A stretch of 64,000 nucleotides of DNA. Origin: Hygrocybe punicea (Eukaryota > Basidiomycota > Agaricomycetes > Agaricales > Hygrophoraceae). The DNA lies in the NCBI GenBank assembly GCA_963556145.1, contig OY744465.1, forward strand, positions 4,402,001 through 4,466,000, read 5' to 3'. The position numbers and the translations under genes are program-made. The stretch's first letter is position 1. Each line of letters opens with the position of its first letter. The notes under the pieces were generated by a model, which searched no databases, was not told the origin of the DNA, and saw only the letters and a program-made list of their open reading frames with translations. Positions 22,365-34,329 of the stretch are shown here, in pieces.

Positions 22365-24049
22365 CTAATGCACGACGGCTCTCGTAGCAGGTTTTGGCTT
22401 GGCAGATTTTACTGGAGATGCCCCGCTTGCCATTTTCGCAGCCCGAAGCAGCGCACTCCTGTTCGTTCGGGGGGCAATGGTAGGTGCCATGACGGAGGCT
22501 GGGCGAGGTCGTGGTTTGACGGGCGATTCCATCTCCGGAACATTCCCGTTTGTGGGAGTAGGGGTTTGTGATGTTCGCTCGATCGTGATCGAGTCTGCTC
22601 GGTACGCCGTGGGACGGAGAGCCGTTGTAGAAGCTGGACGAGGTCTCTCGATGGCGTTTTGAGAGGTGGGGCTAAGCTGATGGTCGTTAAAGGAAGCTTG
22701 CGAGCGGCTCCGGGACAGCCCAGGCAGTTTAGGCGTGGAAGCAACACGGACTGTATTGACAAGTATTAAGCGGAAGGCTCAAACGAAACATGCGGGGGAG
22801 GCTTACACATGTAAGAAGAGGGCGGAGCCGTATCCTTTGCTGCACGTAGAGCTGCACTTTTGTTGAGCCTTGGCGCCACGGTGGGAGCCTTGATGGACGC
22901 CACGGCGATGGTATCTCTCCGTTTATGTCCTGGAACACCTTCGAAGTTCGCGGGATTTTGAGGTTTTGCGGTGCCGACGATGGCACTGCTGGGTCTTCGT
23001 TTTGCAGGGGCGGGGACGGGCTGACCCAGTCGGAGGGAGGCAGCGCGAGTCATGCGTGGAGCTACGATGGGCGGGGCTGTGGACGCTACCGTTATAGTCT
23101 CCGCACGTTTGTGACCAGGAACGTTAGCGAAAGTCTTGGCGAGCCGCGCTTTGGAGAGTGGGGCACGCGGAGTGGATGGTGTTTTCTCGACGACGACACC
23201 TGCACGGAGGGCGGCGGCGCGGGTAGTGCGGGGCTGGATGTCCGGCACGTCGTGAGTCTTGGGAAGCGGCCTTGCACGGAAAAGGACCTTGTTCCCTTTT
23301 GGCTTGCCATTTCTTGAAGGGTTGGAGCCGGGGTAGCCTTCCTCGGAAGCTGTTCTCCTGCGAAGCGCCGAGAGAACGGAGGACGAGACGGATCGGGTGG
23401 ACCCGTAGTTATCGTGCGAACCCGACTCGGGCAGCTCTGAAGCTGGAAATGGTGGGGACGAGGCGAAGAGGGTGGTGATCTGAAGCTCTGCGATCTGCGC
23501 GTCCGCGGAACCCATTACAGCGTTTTGCCTGAATGAGGTGCCGTAGAGGGCGCGAAGAGAGTTGGGCGCGTTCTCACGAGCAACATCAGGATCCGCGTCG
23601 CCCATCAGAGTATTCCACACCTCCACGGCCCGACGTCGTTCGAGAACATATACCCAAACGGGGCCTCTAGGTTGCGCACAAGTTCAAGCCACGTCAAAGG
23701 GCACTGTGAACACTCACTCTGCCAGTGAATCGGCGTCTTCACCGAAAAGTTCATAGAGGAATTCTGGGTCGGAGTCGGCATCGAACTCTATCTGCCTTTC
23801 TTTCACGATCTACACGGGTTTGATTCATAAGCTTGCCGGCACAATAAATTAAAAGAATCGGACCTCAAAGCTAGCTTCCAGGATGCGGGGTTCGATGTCA
23901 AATCGGTGGGGCAAGGCATGGGTCTTGATGATAGCGACTGTGCGTGTAGAGGAACTGGGCGGTGCAGGAGGGGAAATAACGGCTTGTTCAACATCATCCG
24001 AGTCACGATGAGGAACAGAGGGTGAAAGGGGCGGTGATGAACCAGACAT
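22365..24049 (-). CDS. NDP-kinase-domain protein with replaced active-site His and basic repeat tail
   Basis: The N-terminal half shows a nucleoside diphosphate kinase fold: TVAIIKTHALPHRFDIEPRI, FEIVKERQIEFDAD, VWVYVLERRRAVEVWNTLMG, ENAPNSLRALYG. The family active site is N-x-x-H-G-S-D. Here the matching segment reads QNAVMGSADAQ, so Met stands where the phosphorylated His should be, and phosphotransfer is unlikely. The C-terminal half is a disordered Pro/Ser/Arg-rich tail with an internal repeat: VPGHKRAETITVAS and VPGHKRRDTIAVAS, each followed by a VAPR(M/L)(T/N)(R/K)(A/S)A(S/A)LR-type segment, with a third APTIAPRTNRSALLRAA near the end. Stop TAG is at 22365. Starts at 24049 or 24055 are both possible. 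The role is unknown; a scaffold or regulatory pseudo-enzyme is plausible. Confidence 0.8.
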
Positions 24050-24304
24050 CACCAAGGAAGTATTGCACAGTAAACAGCAGAAATGGCAGAGAGCAGTTGG
24101 AGTAGAAAATGAAAACGAAAATGAAAAACAAAGACCTGGATTTTAACGTCGGTTTTTCTGAACTGGAACTCAGGCTGAGACTCGATGAGGACTCATCATT
24201 TCACAGGACCTCTGACACCCTGGGGTCGAACATTAGTATTCAACAACATAGGTTACATCCTGTGAATTAGTCGATACAGCAATGATCAACCGTCTATTAG
24301 TGCA

Positions 24305-25686
24305 TCACGACGATAACTTGTCCGGTGCCGCAACATTCGAGCCTTTCCACCACTTACCCACCTTGGCAAAACCGTACCGCACGCTCTTCCCAATGCCTGC
24401 GCTGACGATTCCCTTTCCAGTCTGGACAATGGCAGGATACCGGACGATCTTTCCCATCTCTGTGCACAGAATTTTATTAGGATTGCAAGCCATAAGGTGC
24501 TTTGCTCACCTTGTCGCAACACCGACGGCAATCCCTCGTCACCTCCTAGTCGTACCCAATAAGCACTCTCGTCAGCTTCTAGCGGTGGAAATGCCGAGGA
24601 ACGTGCGTAATTGTTGCGGACACGAGTCAACAGATGCGAAGGCAGCTTCCGCAGATGCGCCGACCGCGCATGCTCTGCGGTATCCTGCTGGATATTCGAC
24701 GAGTCTGCTGGCCAATGGACGCCAGGTAAACCTACTACAAGCCTGTGATACAGCTCCTTGAACTGTGGTGCCTGCTTCCGGACAATGTTGCCCACTTTCC
24801 CCCGGTTCTCTGCGGGCAGCAGCATACGCGGATCTCCGCTGTAGCTTATTCCAGCTATCCGTTCGAACAGCTGAATCTCGGAGAAGTCGGCGGGGAGTGT
24901 GAGAAGAGCAGCACGCACGGCGGAGGTGAGGTTGACCTGTTGCGTTAATCGCACGCGGGCGTCGTCCTTGATGATGCGGAGCGGCTTATGCATGCGGCCA
25001 GCAAGATAGAGAGTACGCCAGTTTAGCAGGTCAGAGCAGAGGTTATCAATAGTGGTTACGCCGTATTTGATTGTCTAGTACATGAATCAGTAGATTCACG
25101 AGAGCACTGCCATGTTATTTGCACTCACCACACCTTTCATTGGGACATAAGCGTTGAACCACACGCCGGGGGTGATTTCTTCTATCCTGGAAACATATGA
25201 AGAACCTAATGCACGCGCATGAAGCGGGTAGTGGCTGGCATGTTGCTGCATGTTGATTGAATGCCAATGCCCAGAATGCGTAACGGCAAACATAAAGTCA
25301 AGCATCGGTACGGAGGTCCCAGAAGCTTGCGCTGTGTATCCGTCCTGTTCAAACACGCCAGAGCCATATGCAAATGCGTACCGGATGGGCGCATTGAAAT
25401 CTGCAACGATAGATTCGAGCAGTGCCCGAGTTGAGGTCGATACGGGTAACAGCTGGTTGCGACCGAACGATGGAGGGAGCGTTGGGAGGGGTGGATGTTT
25501 GTAACTGACGGCTGGGCGGGGGTGGGGATATAAACGAGTGCGATGTTTGTTGGTCTGTGCGGGGTGTTTAGTAGGTAGGGAAGGAAGGCCGGCAACGGAT
25601 GAGGAGACAGTCTCGGTAGATAGAAAACGGATGGCCGGTGCAGACAGGAAGAAACAGCAAGGATTCCGGGCGACGGTGGAGAGCAT
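24305..25686 (-). CDS. TAM41: Mitochondrial CDP-diacylglycerol synthase Tam41
   Basis: The first exon starts MLSTVARNPCCFFLSAPAIR, a typical mitochondrial presequence. The nucleotidyltransferase-type core follows: FNAPIRYAFAYGSGVFEQDG, then PMLDFMFAVTHSGHWHSINM. After an intron comes IKYGVTTIDNLCSDLLNWRT and LYLAGRMHKPLRIIKDDARV. The last exon begins EMGKIVRYPAIVQTGKGIVS and ends at 24305. Tam41 makes CDP-diacylglycerol at the matrix face of the inner membrane, the first step of cardiolipin synthesis. The conserved GSG and the acidic residue of LDFMF are present, and length (about 400 residues) is normal. Confidence 0.92.
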
Positions 25687-25807
25687 CGCTGTTGCCGGTG
25701 CACTGGGTGCAGCTTGAGTATTTCTGGGCCAGGTAAAGTTTCAAGGTTTTCTGTTGCCGCTTCAATATTAGCTTGAATATTTCTGAGACCTCGCACACTT
25801 CAAATTC

Positions 25808-26016
25808 TTACGCAGTAGTTTGCCAAGATCCTACTTCTTCTCCACGGCGGTCTTGGAGCAACTCGAGGGGAATTTTCGCATCCGCCATCTCGGGTCGTTT
25901 TATCAGTGTCAGTCGTACTGCGTACACCAGTGCCGAGGTACACGTAAATGGCACGGCTTTCCACACCGTTTCTCCATAGCAGGATCCTAGCTTACCTCGA
26001 CCTTATTGGTGGCCAT
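25808..26016 (-). CDS. Possible small gene, unrecognised
   Basis: Between TAM41 and the thioesterase gene a minus frame encodes a protein-like stretch (TVWKAVPFTCTSALVYAVRL, then KIPLELLQDRRGEEVGSWQ) ending TTA at a TAA at 25808. One hydrophobic segment could span a membrane. The only nearby ATG (26016, MATNKVE) is followed by a GTAAGC donor but does not join in frame to the ORF with a usable intron, so the 5' end is unresolved. It may be a small mitochondrial-type membrane protein, or a fragment. Confidence 0.3.
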
Positions 26017-26071
26017 GGTCGCCTACAAGTCACTCATAACAGCGAATGGTACAGAGTTCTAACATCGTATA

Positions 26072-27097
26072 TTATTGTAATAACAAACTATTAGGTTCAC
26101 TCTCAATCAAATTCTCACCGTCCTCCGAAAACTTGACATTACTCTGCATGTCTGGTCAGAACACCGGTCGCTGAGCCTTGAGAAAGAATGACTCACAGGA
26201 TGCGTGGAGGATTTACCAATGTACTTTGTGTGATCTAGTGACCAATACGTTATGGACTAACACGTAATGAACGAAAAATCAACATACGTCCGTATGCTAC
26301 CAGCTGGCCTTCTGGATTTGTGAAATCAACCCGGGTATAGGCAAGTGACTTTCCTGATCATACAAAGGAACATCACAACCATTGTGTTCCAAGACAGTCG
26401 AAACGACGCACCCATCCCGGTGAGCATAGCTTTCGCATGCAAAACGTCGCCAGTTCGTCCCCCAGGTCTGACAAATGATGTGCCTGTAGCGATATGCATT
26501 GGTTTACTAGCCGCAAGGTGCGGTAAACGTACTGATGTCTGTGGAGACCCCAGTCATGTACTGGCCTTTGGAAGCAACCGCGAGTGAACCAAGCGTGTCC
26601 GTCAGAGACATGATGAGCCCGCCGTGGACTGTCTGGAATCATGTCATGGGTGAATTCAAGTTGGCAACAGCAAATAAATTGATTAGAGAACCCCGACGCG
26701 ATTTACTGATTCCGTCTAGTTAGTTTTCTATTTTTTTAGCGCGTATGAGACACATAACGTACGGTTGTAGGGTTCGATCTTCAGCGAAGCTTCAACCGTC
26801 CCTGGCTTGGCCCCATGAATGACAAGCTATAAGGATGCAGAACGTACGCGTGAATATGGTTCATACATAGCGGGGATGGGTACAAACGTTTGGGAAACAT
26901 TGCACATCGTGTCCTGGGTGTGTGTTTGAAAACTACGGCCAACTTGAAATCACACTGGTACTGGTCTCGACTAACCTTTGTGATCAACGAATGACTTCCA
27001 GACCTTTTGGGATAAGAAAATGAGCACTACCAGGGTGGGCTTGGGCTTCACCTCTGAGAAAACTCACCCGCAGTGTAAAACGCAGGCATGCTGCCAT
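26072..27097 (-). CDS. Hotdog-fold acyl-CoA thioesterase (THEM2/PaaI-like)
   Basis: Six or more short exons assemble into a single hotdog-domain protein. In order: VWKSFVDHKG, GAKPGTVEASLKIEPYN, TVHGGLIMSLTDTLGSLAVA (the HGG motif that begins the central helix of the fold), KGQYMTGVSTDIS, GTSFVRPGGRTGDVLHAKAM, YTRVDFTNPEGQLVAYGR, HTKYIGKSSTHP, and a last exon NVKFSEDGENLIESEP ending at 26072. The family, related to human ACOT13, cleaves acyl-CoA esters in cytosol or mitochondria. The 5' end is uncertain: a short first exon from 27097 (MAACLRFTLR) is possible. Most exons are below ordinary ORF-scan size. Confidence 0.8.
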
Positions 27098-27411
27098 TGT
27101 TGGCAACTGAAGAGACTACTCGACGTTTCTCACGACAATTGTTTGCTCGCAAGTCACGGTGATCAAGACTACTCGGGCGCTGTTCGCTCGGGCTCGGGCA
27201 AAATACAGGCTTTGCCAGATTCTTTGCTCAGTGATTGATGATTTAGGGCATCGACCGATTTCTCACGAAGCCAAAGCCAGGTCCAAGAAGCTTCGATGTC
27301 AAGTGCCAGTGATCGTCACGGCCATCTACTTCTTTCCATGTTATAAAACAGATTTGGTCCGGTATTACCCAGACCACCACTCAGGTATAATAATCTGTTG
27401 AGGCTGTTACC
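27098..27411. other. Intergenic region between divergent genes
   Basis: This is a 314-base divergent spacer between the thioesterase and the acyl-CoA dehydrogenase genes. I see no clear element in it. Confidence 0.4.
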
Positions 27412-29725
27412 ATGCGTGTAGAAGATGGCTTCCAACCAGTGAGCCTACACCCCACTTTCTCTCATACCCATCTAACCGCGTTGGCACAGCTGCCCTTCAC
27501 CGAGGGCAATCCATTCACGTCCGACACCGTCCTGCCAAATTTATTGAAAAGGATAATCCCCGATAGGTGTTACCCATCTATTACTTGCCTATAACATATT
27601 TACCTCTGGTCAGTGTGCTGGGAGATATCCAAGCTGACCTTGTCCGGTTTGGGACGGAAATATCTACCAGTAGCCATCCCTCTTGTTCCGGGTGGTCCCG
27701 CATAGATGACATTTGTTTTTTTAAAGCCATACGCGCTCTGGGCAGTCGAGTACACCCGCCGAAATTAATTCAATATGACCAATGGGGTGAGCCAAAGACG
27801 ATTCCCTTGGCTCCGGTTTGTCTGTTCTGATGGCTGGGTCGGTTTTCAGGTCGTCGTGTTGACCAACTTCAGACTTCGGAAGGGTGGCGAGCCCTCAAGG
27901 AAGTAGCCCAGAGGGAAGGCGTACCCGCAATCTTTTACGAGCGCACTTACGGCGAACATAGCCGTGTATATGGATTCGTCAAAGTCTTGCTCATGATTGG
28001 AGACTCTCATGAGGTGCATTAAAATATTCTTATTAACTTTGATGCCCGGCTAATTCTGTATGCCAAGATATTCTGTCCCATAGGCATGGCAGATGGTTGT
28101 GCCAGAAGTGGGTTATTTATTTATTTTCCCAGTCAGTTTTATTTTTTGCCAACGCGGTTCGTAAAGCTCTCGAATTATATGGCACGGAAGCCTTGAAGCA
28201 AGAGATCTTCACGAGACTCATAAGGTACTCTAACAGGCACAAGCGACCCCGTTTGACTAATTGTTCTGCCACAGTCGCGATCCTGCTGCCGCCTTCACTT
28301 CTGGTCAATGGATGACAGAAGTAGATTTCTGTCTCCCTCGTCGTTCAGCGTCAAGCTCACCGTTCCTCCCAGCGTCCCGGGGGTTCTGACGTCTCTCAAA
28401 CCGAGACCATTGCTACTTCGACGGAGAATAGCCACCGTTTCGGTTCTGAATACAAGCTCAACGGTTTCAAGTGGTTCTCTAGCGCAACTGACAGCGACGT
28501 CGCCGTTGCGCTCGCCCGTACCGGATCACCGCAAGACGGTTCTCGTTCACTATCTCTTTTCCTGGTTCCTTTGTTACAACATTTTTCGTCTTCATCACCG
28601 TCCCCGAACGGAAATGGCATCTATATTCACCGACTAAAGAACAAGATAGGCACCCACGCATTGCCCACGGCCGAATTGTCCCTGGAGTCCACAGATGCCT
28701 ACCTCATTGGTACACTTGATAAAGGAGTAAAGAACATCACACCGATGCTGAACATCACGCGCATATATTCAGCCATAGGCTCTCTCGGTGGGCTGCGGAA
28801 GTGTTTATCCATTGCCAGCGCCTTTTCCCATGTCCGTGCTATCCAGGGTGGGAAGCGGCTCCTCAAAGATGCTCCTTTGCACGTCGCGCAGTTGGCGTCA
28901 ATTGCCTTGGTTTATAGGTCCATCACCCATTTGACCTTTGGGGTGATCAGGCTGCTGGGGAAGGTGGAGTGCAACGTGGCGACCTCGGATGAACAGCGCA
29001 GGTTGAGGATATTGACGCCCACCGTGAAGGCGTTTGCAGCTGAGAAGGCCTGCACCGCGATGGAGGAAGCTATGGTTTCCTTGGGAGGTGCAGGTTACAT
29101 GGAGGAGAATCACATCGGGCGGTAAAGCAAACCCCACCCAGATCCAGCGGTTCTCTGGCTTACATTGGCTGAATCATTCAGAGTCATTCGAGACTGCCTA
29201 GTCGAAAAGATATGGGAGGGCACAACGACCGTTTTGTCTTTAGACTTCGTCAGGGCGGCCCAGGATCCAGCCACGCTGAAGTCATTCATTTCTGTGGGTG
29301 TCTACGATCAGATCGCTCCAACCAATATATAACTCCCAGTTTATCCGCAGTGGGGTCAGGGAGTGGCACATTCGTGCCCTGCTGCTCTGGAGACGCAGAT
29401 GCAGTCGCCACTTGTCATTGTACGAGCCGCTTTGGCTGAACTTGAAAACATATTCGCTGGGGCCATCTCCGACCTGATGCCCCGTCCCGCTCTGCTGCTC
29501 ATGGCACATATAGCCTCTAGTTTATACCTTCTGGAACATGCCGTATGGTCGTATACGGTCGCGGACCTTGAGTGGCCTTTAGACATTGAAGTTTTTCGGC
29601 GGTGGGTAGAGGAAGGGGGGCTAACTACGGCGATTGAAGATGTTAAGAGGGTTAAGGGACCGATAAATGATCGGGTGTTAGCAGATTCCGCCATTGTGTA
29701 TGGGCCAGTCAGGGCTAGACTTTGA
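27412..29725 (+). CDS. AidB-like acyl-CoA dehydrogenase
   Basis: Exons assemble to MRVEDGFQP, then LPFTEGNPFTSDTVLPNLLK, RALGSRVHPPKLIQYDQWG, VDQLQTSEGWRALKEVAQRE, FYERTYGEHSRVYGFVKVLL, and DPAAAFTSGQWMTE joined by a GTAGAT...CCAG intron to RPGGSDVSQTET. The flavin-binding region is FKWFSSATDSDVAVALART. A long exon runs KNKIGTHALPTAELSLES to EKACTAMEEAMVSLGGAGYM, then EKIWEGTTTVLSLDFVRAA. The W-M-T-E and G-G-x-G-Y segments are typical of the AidB branch of the acyl-CoA dehydrogenase superfamily, flavoproteins of uncertain substrate (fatty-acid beta-oxidation or damage response). It ends IVYGPVRARL at 29725. All core motifs are intact. Confidence 0.9.
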
Positions 29726-29799
29726 TTTTCTGCAAGATATGTTTGTTACGACTGATAAAAGTACATCGGTTGCTTCACAGTTGGTACATTGATATAAGT

Positions 29800-30592
29800 T
29801 CATGCAGGAACAGAGTATGGGACGATATGACACCTTGGAAAAAAAATGAATTGAAAAGACGAGCATAGCATACACGCTGACGCACCCTAACATTCCACGA
29901 CCTCCCCAAGCGTTCCGAGGTGTCAGGCCGAGGACAACGGTCTCTGACCCTCGCAATACCTTGATCGGTAAAACACGCTGATGGATATAAGGGGAGAGTG
30001 AGGTCGGTATTACGTTGGATACGCCTTGGGCTTACATTTTCGCTCACGGCAACCAAGTCTGCCAAAGGAGATAGGGACGATGAGGTGAACGATTGCCGGG
30101 TCAGGTGCCCGAATTTAATGATCAGGTCCTCTCTTTGTAGACCCTGATACCGTAGTTAAGTATGGTGATCACGATGATAATAAGTACACATACCGCTTCG
30201 GCCGCAGGACTGCTCGGAGCAACGCCATCTACCTTTGCAAAAGGACTTTGTGAGGTTTCTGGGCTGATTTGCTCAGGAGCAGGGGTGCTGAGAAGTGCGG
30301 GCTCCGAGGTTGGATTGTAAACATGTTCCAACGCCTTGCCAATATCATCCACGACAGCCTTCAAGTCATTCCTCAATTCCAGAATCCGAATCCGGGCGCT
30401 TCTGACGGCGTAGATGTCGATATCGGCGCGAGGGAAACCCTCTGGGTCTACGAGAGGAGAGTTGAGGGTCGATGAATTTGCTTTGAGAATTGAGAGTTGT
30501 GATTGGAGTTCCACTTCAACGCTCTCTTTGCGGACCATGAGGGCGTGAACTTGCTCCGCTGGGCTTTTTGGCGATGGTAAAGTAAATCCCAT
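29800..30592 (-). CDS. NAS2: 26S proteasome assembly chaperone Nas2/PSMD9
   Basis: The start MGFTLPSPKSPAEQVHALMV leads a helical N-domain (KESVEVELQSQLSILKANS; FPRADIDIYAVRSARIRILE). This is the part that binds the Rpt5 tail during base assembly. After an intron the PDZ domain begins (PFAKVDGVAPSSPAAEA, then GLQREDLIIKFGHLT). A third exon gives VLRGSETVVLGLTPRNAWGG. A final GTGCGT...CCAAG intron joins RGMLG to CHIVPYSVPA with stop TGA at 29800. The ending GCHIVP matches the family. The gene is convergent with the acyl-CoA dehydrogenase gene (74 bases between stops) and divergent from chorismate mutase. Confidence 0.9.
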
Positions 30593-30773
30593 TGAAGGTG
30601 CTGCCAGGGTTTAAATTTGTCTGGTGAAGTCACGTTTGCAGCGCCCTATGAAAATATACTTATAGACTTTGTGGATTATCATTATCATTATACGGTTCAT
30701 TAAAATTGCCGTCGGTTCTCCGTTTTCAATGGACTTTAGTCACTGGCTTTGACCTGAACTACTACACGACAAA

Positions 30774-31914
30774 ATGAGCATGAAGCAACAAAACTTTATG
30801 CTCGCGGGCGACCCATTATCTCTGGAGCGAATTCGATCCATATTGACCAGGCTAGAGGATACCATCATCTTCTCACTTATCGAGCGTGCACAGTTTGCCC
30901 ACAATCCCAAAATATATCAACGTGGCGCCTTCACAGAGCTTAAAAATCTCAACTTTGAGGGGAGCTGGTTGGAGTGGTTCTTGAAAGAGACGGAAATCTT
31001 CCACGGTGAGCAAATATTGTCACATCAAAACTGCTACACGCAACTTTACCATTTTTTTCTTTTTGGATCAAGCGAAAGCACGACGATATACCAGGCAAGG
31101 CATACACACAACGAACGCCCATAAGTAGTGAAGCTCATCATGATGACACCTACAGTCCGGACGAATATCCTTTCACACCCAACCTCCCCGAACCCGTGTT
31201 GCCCCCCTTGACCTTTCCGAACATCCTCCACCCCAATACGATCAACGTGAACCCCTCCATCCTCATCTTTTACACAGGCTCAATCGTACCCCGCATTACC
31301 CGGCACGCAACACTCGTCCTCGCCGCCCTAAAGCGCGCCCACGGCATCGCCGGGGCTGAAGAATTTGAGGACGATGGGAACTATGGCAGCGCGGCGATTG
31401 TCGACGTCGAGGTCCTCCAAGCCATCAGCAAACGCGTGCACTACGGTACGCACCGCGTAACGAACCTTGTCTACGTATTCCTCGCACACCGCGCTCACGT
31501 CTCTCCCCTAGGAAAGTTTGTCTCGGAATCCAAATTCATTGAAAAACCATCAGAATTCGTACCCCACATCCTTAACGCGAACCGTGCGGCGTTAGATGCC
31601 CTTGTCACAAAACCTGAAGTCGAGCGAAAGCTCCTTCTTCGACTGCGGAAGAAGGCAGTGACGTATGCACAGGATTTCGCGCCTGATGGCGAGATCAGGT
31701 GCTCCTCTTCTGGTGGAAAAATCGATGTTGATGGCGTCGTCGACCTTTACGAAAGTTACATTATTCCTCTCACAAAGGAAGTGGAGGTACGTCTTGATAA
31801 CTTGGTTGATCCGAGTCCAAATTGTGTTGACGTATGGACATGCAGGTTAATTACCTGTTACGCCGGCTAGACGGGCTGCCACAAGAGGAGATCGATAGAC
31901 TGGCTAAACCGTGA
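30774..31914 (+). CDS. ARO7: Chorismate mutase (AroQ, yeast Aro7 type)
   Basis: The product begins [20 protein letters not shown] and continues [20 protein letters not shown], the first long helix of the all-alpha fungal chorismate mutase, with the catalytic Arg and Lys region following. Later blocks are [72 protein letters not shown] (joined across an intron) and [12 protein letters not shown] joined to [15 protein letters not shown]. The enzyme converts chorismate to prephenate in phenylalanine and tyrosine synthesis in the cytosol, and yeast-type enzymes are controlled by Tyr and Trp. The stop is at 31912, and length (about 270 residues) is normal. Confidence 0.95.
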
Positions 31915-32173
31915 ACTATGGTGGCTCTTATAATCTCGAACATCACCCGGACACCTCACGTCACAAAAATATGATTTGAGCAAACATAAATGAAGGTGCA
32001 TGGGTAATTAGATCCAGAACTAGAAATCCTGGCCAACTAGAAAACGCAACCAAGTAAGGTGGGAGTAGTAATGAGTGGAGTAGAAATAAGATGACCAGAT
32101 CCGCTTGTGATTACAAGAAATGCATAGAAATGGGGGTATTTACGAATGGGAAAAAGCTTCATAAATCAAGTTA

Positions 32174-34329
32174 TCACAATCCAAGCTCTGTGAAGAAGAA
32201 TCTTAATGGCATTTTTACAGAAAGAAATAGACAAAACTTACCCTCCAAAAATCTCTTTCTCTCATCTTCAGTAATTTGGCGCGTGGCGCGTCTCGCAAGC
32301 AGTTTTTCAGTTCTGTACTTCTCATATAGGACCTCCTTGGTGTGGGTCTTGAGTACCTGTTGGCAATTGTTCAATATCAGAAGTCTAGCCACACCCACGA
32401 TAAACGCACTTTTAAATGTGTGGACAAAACAGCTGTACGCAGGGCAGCAAAGTCACAATGTTTGGGGTCCAGTACATCAACGTTCCCCCATCGGAAATTC
32501 CTCGTGAACACACCCTTCAAGTCGTCAGGAGGAACATGGGGGTACACAGCTCGAGAAGAATGTATGGACATTGGCGTCTGTACGTCACCCGAACCGTGGT
32601 CTTCCGATCTTGTGGTCACTGGCGTTCGCGGACAGTGGTTATCAGACGATGTTGCACGCTGTCGACGCTTGCTGTCCTCGGGCGCGATAAGAGCAAACGG
32701 GAGGAGCGAACTGAGGTCCGTCTTCGCAACGATGTGCGCAGAGAAGCGCACGTTGGCGATACTCTCATCGTTAGAGTCCGGGGACAGCGGTCTGCGATCG
32801 TCTTGCGCCGCGTCCGACAAGTCGCGTCGAGAGCGTGACCGGGATAAACCGCGGCCGTGCCGGGCAGAACGCAACTTTATCACAGGTCGCGACTTCCGGT
32901 CTTCGTCCACGTCACCCTCGTCGTCTTCCTCTTCCTCTTCGTCTTCCTCCTGAGGGTGGTCTGCATTCCCATTCTCGATAATGTCGCCGTTGACGTTCGC
33001 ATGGTCATCGTCATGTCCATTTGCGATTGCGCCGAAACTCCTTTGCCTAGGTGTCTCCGCGGTTTTCTTTTTCGGGGGTCCGAATACGCCAAAATCAAGG
33101 TCTGCTTCGCGAAGCGCTTTCCGAACCGCATTCTTTACGGCCGCAAGTTTCTCGTCCGTCAAAGAATCCGCCCTCGCGATAACCGGTAGCACATTGGACC
33201 GAGCGGATAACCTGCGGATAACGCGAATTTCGGCAGGGGACATGGTCAATGGGGCTGGAGACTCGTCATCAGAATCATCCCCTGAGGAGTTATCTGGCAC
33301 GAGGTCTGGTGGCCGATATGATATTGTCGTCTCTGAGCGAGTTTTGGTCGGTAACGATGATTGGGCTCTACGAGCAGCGGCGGTAATGATAGAAGAGGGA
33401 TCAATCATGTAAATACACCTGGACACCACACATTTGGGTAAGCTCGTGGTGGCATTGGCATAGAAGCTCACAAATGAATGTGTTGGTCGCCTTTACTTTT
33501 GCGGACGACTTTGGATTCCTATCCAATTCGATGAAATGTCAGGACAAGATCATGCATGATGCAGACTCACTTCGCTCATAGTATCCGCATACTGTACATC
33601 CACATATTTGATGATACCATTGATCTGGCGCTCGAGCTTCAGTTCGCGCCCGTCAGCGAAATCCAGTCCTGGGGTATCAATAACAGAGAAAAGTACGCGG
33701 TCAAACCTGGACTCGCAGATCTCCACGCAAGCAGTCTGGATGAATTGTGTATGCTTCGTTGAGCCGTGTAAGAAGCGATCCAGAGCAGCTTGCTGGTCGA
33801 TGGTGGCAGTTGGTGATATGTCTGCGGTCTCCAGGAGCAACCGAAGCAACGACGTTTTTCCAGTGCCCAGCCCACCCACTACCTATAAAAAAAACGATCC
33901 TTTGAACGATGTGGAACCATATCAAAACAGACATGAGCACACCATGAGGTTGAATGTGGGCGGATTGCGAGTCCTGCGCTGAGACTGCCGGCTCGAAGTG
34001 AAAGTGGCGGATTTGCGACCCTCGAACGCTGAAGGAGGACTTGACATGTACAGGGAGGATATTGTTCCGCCATTGTTCGGTTTGCCTGGTAATGTCCGAA
34101 ATGGTTTATGGAATGGTATGGGGGTTTGGTCGGTTCCTTGAAAAGAGGTTTTTGCCGCACCTTGTTGGGCAGCTTCTGAATCGGCCGTGGACGCCCGAAT
34201 GGAGGCAACATCTACCAGGCTTTCGGGCCACGGTATGCCCTGCGAGTTGAGCTGAGGTAACGAGGGAGAGGAGTGAATTTGAGGAGAGTCATCGTGTTTC
34301 TTGGAGCCCCTTCGACGGAATGAGAACAT
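32174..34329 (-). CDS. Divergent septin-like GTPase, long form
   Basis: The first exon (MFSFRRRGSKKHDDSPQIHS) is a Ser/Pro-rich leader of about 130 residues. The GTPase domain follows: G1 GGLGTGKTSLLRLLLETADI, G3 VIDTPGLDFADG, and G4 VIARADSLTDEKL where most septins have AKAD. Between G4 and the septin unique element lies a long insert with an acidic run (EEDEEEEEDDEGDVDED) and Arg/Ser repeats. The conserved FRWGNVDVLDPKHCDF follows, then an exon with the septin C-terminal segment LKTHTKEVLYEKYRTEKLL. The last four codons (ELGL) come after a GTAAGT intron, with stop TGA at 32174. Septins assemble into filaments at septa and hyphal tips; with its long inserts this one is unlikely to be a core septin. 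Confidence 0.82.

Noticed and set aside
22925..23478. Plus-strand ORFs opposite the NDP-kinase-domain gene
   Set aside because: Shadow frames of the long minus-strand exon; no independent motif.
32377..33412. Plus-strand ORFs opposite the first septin-like gene
   Set aside because: Antisense shadows of a well-supported GTPase exon with a matching codon pattern on the minus strand.
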